DNA of 64,000 nt from SKHV01 sp963678565 (GCA_963678565.1 OY782875.1:1736001-1800000); one strand, 5' to 3'; positions 34,594-44,407 are shown, numbered from the stretch's first letter. Program-made: numbers and translations. The notes: generated from the sequence alone by a model not told the origin.

Positions 34594-36330
34594 TTAACTA
34601 TGGAATTGCATCCCATGCTCTGTTGCCTTGATGTGCTTTTGGCGTACTAGAAAATCACCAAAGTGTTCTTCTTTTTTACGATTTTCAGCGTAATCTTTCA
34701 ATAACGGATCTAATTCCTTTATTATATCTTCTTCGGTCAACATTTCCTTATAAAGTTTATTTAAACGTTGTCCGGTAAAATCAGCACCTAAATAAAGATT
34801 ATAGCGACCTGGAGATCTTCCAACCAAACCAATTTCAGACAAGAATGGGCGTCCACAACCATTCGGGCATCCAGTCATTCTAATGCTAATTGGTGTTTCA
34901 GTTAAATTGTATTTTGCTAGTAAAAGGTCAATTTGATCGACCAATTTCGGCAAATAGCGTTCTGCTTCGGCAAAAGCCAATGAACACAACGGAAGTGCAG
35001 CACAAGCAATCGAATTCAGTCGCATTTCTGAAACGTTCTTTGTGTTGTCTGAAAAATATTTATTTAAAATTTGATCAATCTTTTTCTTTTGAGTGGCACT
35101 AACGTTCGTAATAACTAAGTTTTGATTTCCTGTTAAAATTAGTTGTCCTTTATGAATTGCTGCAATTTCGCGAACTGCTGTTTTTGCTTTTATACCTTTT
35201 TTATCGGTGAGTTTTCCTCCTTCAACAAATAAAGTATAATGCCATTTTCCATCTTCACCTTTACTCCATCCAATTTTGTCGCCCAAGGTTTTAAACTCAA
35301 ACTTTTTGCTTGGTTCCAATTCGATCTGATGCGTTCTTTTCAGTTCATCTTTGAAATAATCGAGGCCAAAACGATCAATCGTATACTTTAAACGCGCATT
35401 CTTACGGTTCGATCGGTTTCCATGGTCGCGCTGAAATACCAAAACTGCTTCGGCTACTTTTACCAAATCTTCTTTTGGGAAATAACCCACAATATCGGCA
35501 ACACGTGGGTATGTTTTTTCATTCCCGAAAGTGTAAGCCATACCGCCACCAACAGTAAGATTGTAACCAATTAGTTTTCCTTTTTCAACAATGGCAATAA
35601 ATCCTAAATCGTTCGAAAGGACATCAGAGTCGTTGCGAGGAGGGATGGCCATTGCAATTTTAAATTTACGTGGCAAATAAAGCTCCTTGTAGAGTGGTTC
35701 AATATCTTGTTTTGAATCTTCTACCAATTTATCGTCGAGCCAAATTTCGTGATATGCTTTGGTTTGTGGCGTTAATGCCGCTGAAATTTGGGCTGCTCCT
35801 TCTGCAACTTCTTGATGAACGTTACTTTCAAATGAATTGGCCGAACACATTACATTTCGGTTTACATCGCCACAAGCAGCAATTGTATCCAATAAAGTTG
35901 AATTGATGCTTTTTATTGTTTGTTTTAAATTGCGTTTCAATACCCCATGAAACTGAAAGGCCTGACGGGTGGTCAGTTTTAATTCTTCATCGGCGTATTG
36001 GTCGGCCAGTTGATCAATTTCAATCCATTGTTTTGGTGTTACAATTCCTCCCGGAACCCGAATTCGAATCAAGAAGCTATAAAGTGGTTCCAGTTTCTGC
36101 TTTTTTCGTATCGCATCGAGGTCTCGATTTTGTTGTTGATAGCTTCCGTGAAACTTCAATACTAGCTGATCGTCGGGAGAAAGCGAACCCGTAATCGGGT
36201 CTTTTAATCCTTCTTGAATGGTTCCTCTTAAGTAATTACTTTTTGCTTTTATTTGCTCCATTTCGCTACCCGGAAGTTGTTTGATTTCTTCTAATAGCTG
36301 AGCTTCTTTTGTATATTTCTTATCGGTCAT
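34594..36330 (-). CDS. cysI: Sulfite reductase haemoprotein subunit
   Basis: The sirohaem and [4Fe-4S] subunit that reduces sulfite to sulfide with six electrons. At 578 residues it is normal for the NADPH-dependent type. The cluster ligands are visible as CAALPLC (Cys-x5-Cys, about residue 440) and CPNGC (Cys-x3-Cys, about 486). The sirohaem-contacting TRQAFQFHGVLKRNL and DHGNRSNRKNARLKYTI segments are also present. It starts 33 bases after the stop of the flavoprotein gene, forming a cysJI operon that ends in a terminator. Confidence 0.96.
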   Translation of the reverse strand: MTDKKYTKEAQLLEEIKQLPGSEMEQIKAKSNYLRGTIQEGLKDPITGSLSPDDQLVLKFHGSYQQQNRDLDAIRKKQKLEPLYSFLIRIRVPGGIVTPKQWIEIDQLADQYADEELKLTTRQAFQFHGVLKRNLKQTIKSINSTLLDTIAACGDVNRNVMCSANSFESNVHQEVAEGAAQISAALTPQTKAYHEIWLDDKLVEDSKQDIEPLYKELYLPRKFKIAMAIPPRNDSDVLSNDLGFIAIVEKGKLIGYNLTVGGGMAYTFGNEKTYPRVADIVGYFPKEDLVKVAEAVLVFQRDHGNRSNRKNARLKYTIDRFGLDYFKDELKRTHQIELEPSKKFEFKTLGDKIGWSKGEDGKWHYTLFVEGGKLTDKKGIKAKTAVREIAAIHKGQLILTGNQNLVITNVSATQKKKIDQILNKYFSDNTKNVSEMRLNSIACAALPLCSLAFAEAERYLPKLVDQIDLLLAKYNLTETPISIRMTGCPNGCGRPFLSEIGLVGRSPGRYNLYLGADFTGQRLNKLYKEMLTEEDIIKELDPLLKDYAENRKKEEHFGDFLVRQKHIKATEHGMQFHS

Positions 36331-36363
36331 AGTGTAATCTTTTAAAAGAATTTCTTCTTGGGT

Positions 36364-38181
36364 TTAGTAAACATCAAGCTGTAATCGCTTTTCTTTCTGT
36401 AGTTGATTTATATATTCGTTGGCTGCCTCGGTAGTCATTCCTCCTTCGGCTTCGATGATGTTTTTCAGTGCATTTTGCACATCACCAGCCATTTTTTTCA
36501 TATCGCCGCAGATATAAAGATGGGCGCCATCCTGAAGCCATTTGTATACCTCTTTTGCATTTTCGGCCAAGCGGTTTTGTACATAAACTTTCTCTTCAGC
36601 ATCACGCGAAAAAGCAACATCCATTTTTGTTAGGATTCCATTTTTTAAATATGATTGCCATTCGGTTTGATATAGGAATTCTGTTTCGAAGTTTCTATTT
36701 CCAAAGAATATCCAGTTTTTACCAGAGTGTTCATTTACTTCTCGATGTTGAAGGAAGGCTCTGAAAGGAGCAATTCCTGTTCCTGCACCAATCATGATGA
36801 CTGGTTTTTTAGGATCGCTTGGTAATCTGAAATTTTGATTTTCTTCTACGAATACTTTCAGTTTAGAGTCTTCATCAAAAATATTTAAGTAACCCGAACA
36901 AGCACCTTGTTTGTCGCGTCCGGTGTGGTGATAATCTACCACACCAACAGTTAAATGAACTTCCCCCGGAACCGCGTCGTTGCTCGAAGCAATTGAGTAC
37001 AGTCTTGGTTGGATTGGTCTCAATAATTGAACTAATTCAATGGCTGTGAGCTTTACAGGGAACTCTTTAAACAAATCGATTATGTCTCGTCCATATAAAT
37101 AATCTTCCAGCTTTTCTTTACTGGTAAGCAATTGATCTAATTGTTCGTTATTTGCGATTTTCTGTAACCTCTTAAGTACATCGATGGTGATTTTCGATAT
37201 TTCAAAATGATGTTTTAATAAATCACTTAAAGTCGAATCGTTCTTTTTCCATACCACTTTTTCTGTTTTATCTAACTTCAATAAATTAACCAACTCATCA
37301 ATAAGTTGCTCTGAGTTTTGAGGTAAAATACCTAAGGAATCTCCGGGAGTGTACTGAAGTTCGGTGTCTAATTCAATGTGTAGCGTTGAGCGGTCAGATC
37401 CTTCTCCATATAATTGAATTTTTTCTAGTACTTCCGATTCGTATGGGTTGTTCTTGTCGAACAGGTTTTCGCTGCTTGTAACTTCAACTGTTGTTTCAAT
37501 TTGTGTTGATGTAGTTTCGCCACTAAATTTCACCAAAGTGCTTTTAAGCCATGCGGTGGCATCAGCGTCAAAATCTACATCGCATTCAATACGATCAACG
37601 ATTCTTGTTCCACCTAATTTTTCTAATTGTTCGTCAAAATCAATTCCAGTTTGACAATATTTTAAATAGCTTGAATCGCCTAAAGCCAGTACTGCAAAGT
37701 TGAGAGATTCAAACTTTGGTGCTCTTTTCCCGAATATAAAATTGTGTAATTCTTGTGCTGCAAAAGGAGGTTCTCCTTCGCCATGAGTTGAAACGATTAT
37801 AATTAGGTTTTGTTCCTTTTTGAAGTCTCTAACTTTGTAGTTTTCCATGCTTTTTAACTGCACGTTTACTCCCATAGCTTGAGCTAATTGCTCTGCTTTT
37901 TTTGCTAATCCTTCACCATTTCCGGTACGCGAACCATATAAAATTGTTACGGTTGCTGCACTTGTATGAATTGCTGTTTGTACTTCTGGTTTTTCAATCG
38001 TCGCTGTTTCTGTATTCCCTGTAAGCGCAGCATAATAGCCCGCAATCCATGCAATTTGAACCGGCGATAATCCTTCTGAAAGTTTTTCTAGTGTTTCAAT
38101 TTTTTGACAGTCTAACGGAGAGGTCGCAAATTTTCCCATACCACTTAAAATATTATAGTTGAGCTCGAATACAAAATGCAT
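36364..38181 (-). CDS. cysJ: Sulfite reductase flavoprotein subunit
   Basis: Takes electrons from NADPH through FAD and FMN to the CysI haemoprotein. At 605 residues it has an N-terminal flavodoxin domain (TILYGSRTGNGEGLAKKAEQ, about residue 75), a FAD-binding ferredoxin-reductase domain (LRPIQPRLYSIASSN, then GRDKQGACSGYLN) and a C-terminal NADP site (MIGAGTGIAPFRAFLQHRE). An in-frame ATG at 38139 (MGKFATSPL) is a good alternative start. Its promoter and a TACC-N8-GGTA operator lie upstream at 38231-38301. Confidence 0.95.
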   Translation of the reverse strand: MHFVFELNYNILSGMGKFATSPLDCQKIETLEKLSEGLSPVQIAWIAGYYAALTGNTETATIEKPEVQTAIHTSAATVTILYGSRTGNGEGLAKKAEQLAQAMGVNVQLKSMENYKVRDFKKEQNLIIIVSTHGEGEPPFAAQELHNFIFGKRAPKFESLNFAVLALGDSSYLKYCQTGIDFDEQLEKLGGTRIVDRIECDVDFDADATAWLKSTLVKFSGETTSTQIETTVEVTSSENLFDKNNPYESEVLEKIQLYGEGSDRSTLHIELDTELQYTPGDSLGILPQNSEQLIDELVNLLKLDKTEKVVWKKNDSTLSDLLKHHFEISKITIDVLKRLQKIANNEQLDQLLTSKEKLEDYLYGRDIIDLFKEFPVKLTAIELVQLLRPIQPRLYSIASSNDAVPGEVHLTVGVVDYHHTGRDKQGACSGYLNIFDEDSKLKVFVEENQNFRLPSDPKKPVIMIGAGTGIAPFRAFLQHREVNEHSGKNWIFFGNRNFETEFLYQTEWQSYLKNGILTKMDVAFSRDAEEKVYVQNRLAENAKEVYKWLQDGAHLYICGDMKKMAGDVQNALKNIIEAEGGMTTEAANEYINQLQKEKRLQLDVY

Positions 38182-38230
38182 TCAAGCTCTGGTTTTTTAG
38201 TTTCTATTTCCTGATTAATCTTATAGGGTA

Positions 38231-38261
38231 CAAACTACGGGGATTGTGGCCTTTGAAACAA
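38231..38261 (-). promoter_or_regulatory. Predicted cysJ promoter
   Basis: On the minus strand, TTG (38259-38261) and GTAGTTTG (38231-38238) are 20 bases apart. A 13-base near-palindrome, ACCGCTTAGCGGT (38263-38275), lies just upstream of the -33 box. Confidence 0.55.
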
Positions 38262-38285
38262 TACCGCTTAGCGGTCATATGCTTC

Positions 38286-38301
38286 TACCATGTTTTAGGT
38301 A
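38286..38301. promoter_or_regulatory. Putative sulfur-regulon operator at cysJ
   Basis: TACCATGTTTTAGGTA ends 24 bases upstream of the cysJ -33 box and shares TACCA, the central GTTT and GGTA with the cysK element. Confidence 0.58.
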
Positions 38302-38446
38302 GTCTCTTTTTGATTGCGATTCGTTTTATATTGGTGATGGATTAAAACTGTGTTGAATGTTTCAAAAATGATTGAGAATAATTTTAGAAATGATTAATGG
38401 GTTTATTTTCTTTAATGTATTTTGCGAATCAAATAAATTTTAACCT

Positions 38447-39838
38447 ATGAAAATATTTAGTTTATTCGTTTTAATACTTCTTACAAGTGCTGCATTTGCT
38501 CAAACTGAAAAGTGGCAAGACAATGTTGGTGCAAAAACATTTCCTTCGCAAACAGAGGAATTTATCGTTAAAAACACAAGAATAGCAGAACATACGCAAC
38601 TTATTCAGCAAGCGATTGATAAATGTGCTGAAGCTGGTGGAGGCAAAGTGATTATGGAACCCGGAACTTATTTAACCGGATCTGTTTTCGTGAAAGAAAA
38701 TGTGAATCTTGTGATTTCTGAAGGGGTATTGATTAAAGGGATTCAGCGTGAAGATGTTTATCCGATTATTGAAACTCGTGTCGCCGGAATTGAGTTAGAA
38801 TGGCCTGCAGCTATTATTAATATTATCGATGTTGAAAATGCAGCAGTTAGTGGATCGGGTATCATTAATGGTCAAGGAAAATATTTTTGGGATAAATTTT
38901 GGAATGCTTTTCCCGAGTACGATCAAACTGGTTTGCGTTGGGCTTTAGATTACGATATTCAGCGTCCTCGTGGAATTTTGGTTCAAAACTCAAAACAGGT
39001 TACGTTGAAAGACTTTACCATTCAAGAGCCTGGTTTTTGGACGGTTCATATTTTATATTCAAACAATGTAACAGTAGATGGGATAACAATTCAAAACAAT
39101 ATAAAAGAGCACGGGCCAAGTTCCGACGGTATTGATATCGATTCGTCGAAAGATATTTTGGTTCAAAACTGCGATATCGATTGTAATGACGATAATTTTT
39201 GCTTGAAAGCTGGAAAAGATGCTGATGGATTGCGTGTAAATCGCCCATGCGAAAATATTATCATTCGCGACTGCGTTTCGCGTGCTGGTCATGGCTTGAT
39301 CACTTTTGGAAGCGAAACTTCGGGAGGAATTCGCAACCTCGAAGCATACAATTTAACGGCACAAGGAACTTTGTATGGTATTCGTTTGAAATCGGCCAAA
39401 ACTCGTGGAGGTGTAATTGAAAATGTTTACATCCACGATATCGAAATGGATGATGTCTTCGTTCCAATTCGTGGTACTTTAAACTGGTTCCCAAAATATA
39501 GTTATTCAAAATTACCCGATTGGGTAGAAGAGGTTCCTGAACATTGGAAAGTGCTTTCACAAAAGGTGAAGAAGAAAAAGGGAATTCCAAAGTTTAAGAA
39601 CTTCCATATTAAAAATTTAGTGGCAACTCACTCGGGATCAGCAATAGAATTGGAAGGTTTAGATAATTCTTCGCTCGAAAATTTTGTGATTGAAGACACT
39701 CAGATTGACTGTAAACGTCCAGGCTATATTCGATATGCCGAAAATTGGAAGTTTATTGATGTTGAAATAAATGCTTTGTCAAATGAAGCAGTAACTGAGG
39801 AATATTCAAGCGGAATTGAATGGATTTATAATAAGTAA
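38447..39838 (+). CDS. Polygalacturonase-like glycoside hydrolase, GH28
   Basis: A 463-residue exported beta-helix hydrolase (signal peptide ending near AAFAQ) that would trim galacturonic acid units from pectin. The GH28 signatures are in order: SSDGIDIDSS (about residue 226), NCDIDCNDDNFCLKAGKD with the paired catalytic aspartates, GHGLITFGSE, and GIRLKS in place of RIK. No T9SS sorting domain is seen, so it is probably periplasmic. It complements the pectate lyase cluster at 21-27 kb, though it lies on the other strand and apart from it. Confidence 0.92.
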   Translation: MKIFSLFVLILLTSAAFAQTEKWQDNVGAKTFPSQTEEFIVKNTRIAEHTQLIQQAIDKCAEAGGGKVIMEPGTYLTGSVFVKENVNLVISEGVLIKGIQREDVYPIIETRVAGIELEWPAAIINIIDVENAAVSGSGIINGQGKYFWDKFWNAFPEYDQTGLRWALDYDIQRPRGILVQNSKQVTLKDFTIQEPGFWTVHILYSNNVTVDGITIQNNIKEHGPSSDGIDIDSSKDILVQNCDIDCNDDNFCLKAGKDADGLRVNRPCENIIIRDCVSRAGHGLITFGSETSGGIRNLEAYNLTAQGTLYGIRLKSAKTRGGVIENVYIHDIEMDDVFVPIRGTLNWFPKYSYSKLPDWVEEVPEHWKVLSQKVKKKKGIPKFKNFHIKNLVATHSGSAIELEGLDNSSLENFVIEDTQIDCKRPGYIRYAENWKFIDVEINALSNEAVTEEYSSGIEWIYNK

Positions 39839-39862
39839 TTTCTACAAATGAAATGATAAAAA

Positions 39863-39895
39863 AGGGCACATTCAGCATTGAGTGTGCCCTTTTTG
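39863..39895 (+). terminator. Terminator after GH28
   Basis: Arms GGGCACA and TGTGCCC around an 11-base loop are followed by TTTTTGCTTT. It begins 24 bases past the stop. Confidence 0.85.
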
Positions 39896-40239
39896 CTTTG
39901 ATCTATTTTCAAGGGATGATTATCCTTTTAATAAATGAGCCATTGCCCACAGTGAATAGTTGAATTTTAAATGGTGGGAATACGTTGTAGCTCGCTATCA
40001 CTCTGTAGTTTGTGGAGATAAGGTATGTCAACTAGCCAAGCCTTAATTTATTTATTGAGTAACACATTGAAAAATGATAGAACTTCATACATTAGCATGG
40101 AAACCAATGGGGCAACCTGCCACGATAAGAATAATTGTTTTTGAAGTTTTTTGTATGTCATTCTAGTTCATTATAAAGGAATAACACGAATAAAAATACA
40201 ATGCACTCTTTCTAAAATTTATTTTAGAAAGAGTTATTG
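39896..40239. other. Intergenic region with no recognised gene
   Basis: These 344 bases between the GH28 terminator and the amtB terminator hold no convincing open frame, RNA or repeat. It may be eroded DNA. Confidence 0.5.
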
Positions 40240-40273
40240 CAAAAAAAAGAAGCCACTATAAATAGCGGCTTCC
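40240..40273 (-). terminator. Terminator after amtB
   Basis: On the minus strand, GAAGCCGCTAT and ATAGTGGCTTC arms (one G-U pair) are followed by eight T residues, 58 bases past the amtB stop. Confidence 0.85.
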
Positions 40274-40330
40274 CCATCAAAAGTGTATATCTTAAAAGAT
40301 AAACACACACACTGTTTTTATAATAATATA

Positions 40331-41665
40331 CTACTCGTCATCTTCAAATGCTTTCTTATATTCGAAAGCGTACGATTCGTTATGCTGACTTATATCAAGT
40401 CCAATTTTTTCAGATTTAGGTGAAACACGCATACCGATGATTTTGTTCGTTACCCAATAAAGAATGTACGAACCTCCGAATGCAAATATGGCAACTAAAA
40501 CTAAAGCAAGCAAATGAAATAGGAAAGTTCTTGTTTCTCCATAGATCAAACCAACATCTTTTGCGAATACGGCAGTTAAGATCATCCCAGTAATTCCGCC
40601 TACTCCGTGAGCAGGGAATACATCTAAAGTATCGTCTAATTTTGAGCTGTGACCAAATTTTTGAATTGCAATATTACTTACAATTGCCGCAACAACTCCA
40701 ATAAAGATACTCGATCCTACATTTACAAAACCTGCAGCGGGGGTAATTGCAACCAATCCAACAACCAGTCCAATTGCTGCTCCCATCGACGATGGTTTGC
40801 GTCCTTGTGCTGCATCAAAAAAGATGTAAGCAAGCATGGCAGCTGCCGAAGCTGTGTTGGTGTTTATTAAGGCTAAAGTAGCTGTAGAGTTGGCTCCTAA
40901 TGCCGAACCCGAGTTAAATCCAAACCATCCAAACCAAAGCAAACCAGCTCCTAACAATACGAAAGTAATGTTGGCAGGTTGAATCGGTTTTTCATAATCA
41001 GCTCGTTTTCCTAGGAACATTGCGCCCGCTAAAGCTGCAAAACCAGCCGACATGTGTACAACTGTACCTCCGGCAAAGTCGAGCACACCCCAGTTACGAA
41101 GCAATCCGTTTGGATGCCAAGTCATGTGCGCCAAAGGAGCATAAATAAATAGGATAAACAATACAATATATAACATGTAGGCTCTGAAACGAACTCTACC
41201 TGCAAACGACCCTGTAATTAAGGCTGGGGTGATAATCGCAAATTTTAATTGGAACATAGCAAACAATGCCAGTGGAATTGTTGGTGCTAAGTCGGGATCG
41301 GTTTTTCCATGTACCCCATGAAACATGAAGTACGTTGCCGGATTACCAAATATACCGCCAATACTATCACCAAATGCTACACTAAACCCAACAACTATCC
41401 AAAGTACACTAACAATACCCATTGCAATAAAACTTTGCAAAATGGTAGAGAGAATGTGTTTTGAACTAATCATCCCGCCATAGAAGAAACCTAATCCAGG
41501 TGTCATTAATAATACGAGCGCTGTTGCTGCTAACATCCAGGCGGTGTCACCTGTGTTTATGTTTGGATCTTCTCCAAACGACGCTGAACCGGGAAAGACT
41601 ATTCCCAAAATGGCACTAATAATTAATAGGCCTAAGATTAAAAGCCAATTACCTTTACTTTTCAT
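40331..41665 (-). CDS. amtB: Ammonium transporter
   Basis: A 444-residue Amt/MEP/Rh channel for ammonium. It has about eleven transmembrane segments after an N-terminal hydrophobic segment that is usually cleaved. The family motif DFAGGTVVHMSAGFAALAGA is visible at about residue 195, and GVGGITGMILTAVFA carries the second pore histidine region (HGVGG). A -7 element TATTTTTG lies at 41736-41743 on the minus strand. No PII gene (glnB/glnK) is adjacent, which is unusual for amtB, so its regulator must be elsewhere. Confidence 0.95.
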   Translation of the reverse strand: MKSKGNWLLILGLLIISAILGIVFPGSASFGEDPNINTGDTAWMLAATALVLLMTPGLGFFYGGMISSKHILSTILQSFIAMGIVSVLWIVVGFSVAFGDSIGGIFGNPATYFMFHGVHGKTDPDLAPTIPLALFAMFQLKFAIITPALITGSFAGRVRFRAYMLYIVLFILFIYAPLAHMTWHPNGLLRNWGVLDFAGGTVVHMSAGFAALAGAMFLGKRADYEKPIQPANITFVLLGAGLLWFGWFGFNSGSALGANSTATLALINTNTASAAAMLAYIFFDAAQGRKPSSMGAAIGLVVGLVAITPAAGFVNVGSSIFIGVVAAIVSNIAIQKFGHSSKLDDTLDVFPAHGVGGITGMILTAVFAKDVGLIYGETRTFLFHLLALVLVAIFAFGGSYILYWVTNKIIGMRVSPKSEKIGLDISQHNESYAFEYKKAFEDDE

Positions 41666-42062
41666 AACAATAACTTTTAGTCACAATAAATGCTCTAATG
41701 ATGTCATTAATTGCTAAAAAAATTCATAACCGCTACAAAAATATAAAAAAATGTTTGAGATGAAAGCAAATCGAATTTTTAGAGCGTTTATCTTGACAAA
41801 ATGATAGGCAAATGCAGAAATGCTATTAAATAATATATGGAGTGTCTTTTTATTTTAATGTTAATTTTCAAATTATACTATAAACCTGAAGTGGCGTACT
41901 GTAAAAATAGGGGGCGAGTTTATGCATTGAATAAATTTAATTCGTATTGATAAAGCAGTCGAAAAAAATAGTTAGAACATTTCTGACAAAAATTGAAATA
42001 TTTGCCCAATTTGCTTACATTTGGCTAATTAAATTGTATAATCTTATATATTTTTTAGAAAT
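41666..42062. promoter_or_regulatory. Divergent promoter region of amtB and the Lrp-type gene
   Basis: A 397-base region. A plus-strand promoter reads TTG (41993-41995), 20 bases, then TACATTTG (42016-42023), a near-perfect Bacteroidetes form, 39 bases before the ATG at 42063. The minus-strand amtB -7 element TATTTTTG is at 41736-41743. Nothing else is recognised. Confidence 0.65.
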
Positions 42063-42527
42063 ATGTCATTAAAGTTGAGTTTAGATGATATTGATTTAAA
42101 GATCCTCGATATTATTTCGAAGAATGCCAGAAAACCTTTTAAAGATGTGGCAAGTGAGTGCGGAATTTCGAGAGCTGCGGTACATCAAAGAGTGAATCGA
42201 ATGGTGGAGATGGATGTAATTACCGGGTCTGGTTATCATATTGATCCTAAAAAGGTGGATTTTCATACCTGTACTTATGTGGGTATCTTTTTAGATAAAA
42301 ATGGTTTATATGATAAAGTTGCAGATCAATTACGCCAAATACCCGAGGTAGTTGAATGTCATTACACAACTGGTGCTTATGCAATTTTTATTAAAGTTTA
42401 TGCACGTACCAACGAGCATTTGAAAGAAATTCTAAACGAGCGTATTCAAAAAATTGGTGGAGTAAGTAGTACTGAAACATTTATTTCTTTGGAAGAAACA
42501 TTTAAACGTCAGGTTCCTATTTTTTAA
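42063..42527 (+). CDS. Lrp/AsnC family transcriptional regulator
   Basis: A 154-residue regulator. The N-terminal winged helix-turn-helix reads LDDIDLKILDIISKNARKPF, with the recognition helix in GISRAAVHQRVNRM. The C-terminal AsnC/RAM domain (about 70-145) with VVECHYTTGAYAIFIKVYA would bind an amino acid. It is the length of the family. It is divergent from amtB, so a nitrogen-related target is possible. It is 9 bases before yaaA. Confidence 0.93.
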   Translation: MSLKLSLDDIDLKILDIISKNARKPFKDVASECGISRAAVHQRVNRMVEMDVITGSGYHIDPKKVDFHTCTYVGIFLDKNGLYDKVADQLRQIPEVVECHYTTGAYAIFIKVYARTNEHLKEILNERIQKIGGVSSTETFISLEETFKRQVPIF

Positions 42528-42536
42528 GACTATTCC

Positions 42537-43301
42537 ATGTTAGCAATTTTGTCTCCTGCGAAAGATATGAAGTTGAAATTTGTAGATCGATTCGATGCTA
42601 CAAATCCTGATTTTATTACTAAAGCCGCTTCATTAGTTCGAGAATTACGTAATTATAGCGTAGAAGAGTTGTCGGAATTAATGAAAATTAGTTCGAAGTT
42701 GGCTCAATTAAATGTTGATCGTTTTAAATTGTGGCAGAAAGAGCATGATTCAGTAAATTCAGGTCAAGCTCTTTTTTCATTTACCGGAGAAGCTTATCGC
42801 GGATTAGATGCAAGTTCTATGTCTGAAAAAGGTGTATTTTTATCTTCCCAAAACTTACGGATTTTGTCTGGCTTGTACGGTGTTTTAAATCCATTGGATT
42901 TAATTCATGAGTATCGTTTAGAGATGGGAACCAAACTCCAATTTCAAGGATCAAAAAACTTGTATGAATTTTGGGGCACCCAAATTAAGAAAGCTATCGA
43001 AAAAGCTGTTGATACTTCAGAAGGGGAGAAGGTATTGGTAAATCTGGCTTCTAATGAATACTCAAAATCTATTCAGCTTAACCAGTTTAAATATCCTGTG
43101 ATCACTCCGATTTTCAAAAATGAAGCAAATGGAAAATTGAAAGTTGTTGCTGTTTATGCCAAAAAAGCAAGGGGAATGATGACTCGTTTTATGTTGGAAA
43201 ATAATATTATGAATACGGAAAATTTAAAGGCTTTCGATTCCGAAGGGTATTATTATAATTCTGAACTCTCGAAAGGTTCTGAATGGGTATTCACCCGATA
43301 A
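42537..43301 (+). CDS. yaaA: Peroxide stress protein YaaA (DUF328)
   Basis: A 254-residue YaaA family protein, known to limit iron-driven damage under peroxide stress and to bind DNA in Escherichia coli. It begins with LAILSPAKDMKL and contains the family segments FTGEAYRGLDASSM, RILSGLYGVLNPLDLIHEYRLEMGT and LVNLASNEYSKSI. Length and layout are normal. It lies 9 bases after the Lrp-type gene and ends 3 bases from the convergent stop of the FemAB-like gene. Confidence 0.95.
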   Translation: MLAILSPAKDMKLKFVDRFDATNPDFITKAASLVRELRNYSVEELSELMKISSKLAQLNVDRFKLWQKEHDSVNSGQALFSFTGEAYRGLDASSMSEKGVFLSSQNLRILSGLYGVLNPLDLIHEYRLEMGTKLQFQGSKNLYEFWGTQIKKAIEKAVDTSEGEKVLVNLASNEYSKSIQLNQFKYPVITPIFKNEANGKLKVVAVYAKKARGMMTRFMLENNIMNTENLKAFDSEGYYYNSELSKGSEWVFTR

Positions 43302-43303
43302 AG

Positions 43304-44407
43304 CTATTTTTTTGCTTCCATTATTTTAAAAATATCATACAATTTTTGATTGATTGGGTAATCCCAACATCCCATTCGGTGGTATATATCTCCTCCAAAT
43401 CCTTTTTTATAAATATGTACTCCATGCAACGGATGTGTTTGATTTAAGTTGGGTGCAGAACCAAACATATCGTATTCTGTGCATCCAAATTCTTTTGCAA
43501 TTTTTATCGATTCCCATTGTAATAAATAGCTCGCAGCCAAATTGTTTTTGTTTGATTTAGAAGCGCCGTACAAATAAGTCCCTCGTTTTTTAGACAAGAT
43601 AAGAAACATTGAGGCTAAAAATTCACCCATATAATCAGCCATTAACATTTTAATAGTTACTCCACTTTTATTATTGTCTTGATTTTGCAAAATTGTAGCA
43701 AAATAGTTCTGATTTTGAAGTGGCATCCGGTGCCTTTGCGCTGTTTCGAAATACAATTGATACCAATCTCCAATCCGGTCGATTCCATATTCTTTAACTC
43801 GAATTCCTTGTTTCTGAGCTCTTCTTATATTATATCGTGTATTGTAGCGCATATTATAAAGTAAGTCTTGCTCTTTTAAACTTAAATCTAAAAAGAAGGT
43901 ATTCTTTGGAAGGTTGTCTTCAATGCTTTTTTGCAAATTCCAGTTCGAAGTATTGAAATTTACTCTGTATTCTTGTGTTTGAGTAGGGGGTGGTCCAATC
44001 CAATTTCCAAACTGGTCGAAATAGTCCTCTTCTTCAGCCCATTGGTTTTGCCAAATCAAATCATAACGGATAAAAATACAATTAGGTGGTAGCGACGGTT
44101 TTATCGTTTCCGATAAGTGTTCCAAAAATAGTCCTTGATTTTCAAATGTTGGTTCTAGTTTGGGGCCGTAAGGTACATAAGCAAAGCAAGTGTTTCGATC
44201 GATGTATTTAATTAATATAAGCAGATCTTCTTGCTTTTTGTCCAATGAATTTCCTGAATTGATCAAAAGATCGCGAGAGATCGTTAACTCAAATCCTTTA
44301 GGTATAAATCCTTGGTCTTGTTTAACTCTTCCCCAAAATGGTGTTTGAGGGAGAATATTGGTTGAGTTAAACTCTTCGATCGATTTTTGTTCAAGTTCAA
44401 ATATCAC
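43304..44407 (-). CDS. FemAB-like peptidoglycan bridge or lipid II aminoacyltransferase family protein
   Basis: A 367-residue protein with the two GNAT-like halves of the FemX/FemAB family. Visible markers are QTPFWGRVKQDQGFIPKGFEL near the start (shown over its core), YNMRYNTRYNIRRAQKQGI in the middle, GTYLYGASKSNKN and the closing DMFGSAPNLNQTHPLHGVHIYKKGFGG motif. Family members transfer amino acids from tRNA to lipid II. No ATG is available in frame; the start is GTG at 44407. Substrate specificity cannot be told, and Bacteroidota members remain largely uncharacterised. Confidence 0.82.
   Translation of the reverse strand: MIFELEQKSIEEFNSTNILPQTPFWGRVKQDQGFIPKGFELTISRDLLINSGNSLDKKQEDLLILIKYIDRNTCFAYVPYGPKLEPTFENQGLFLEHLSETIKPSLPPNCIFIRYDLIWQNQWAEEEDYFDQFGNWIGPPPTQTQEYRVNFNTSNWNLQKSIEDNLPKNTFFLDLSLKEQDLLYNMRYNTRYNIRRAQKQGIRVKEYGIDRIGDWYQLYFETAQRHRMPLQNQNYFATILQNQDNNKSGVTIKMLMADYMGEFLASMFLILSKKRGTYLYGASKSNKNNLAASYLLQWESIKIAKEFGCTEYDMFGSAPNLNQTHPLHGVHIYKKGFGGDIYHRMGCWDYPINQKLYDIFKIMEAKK

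Noticed and set aside
34314..34594. A single cysJ-cysI-cobA-regulator operon
   Set aside because: A clear terminator and a separate promoter with its own operator lie between cysI and cobA, so two units are more likely, with possible read-through.
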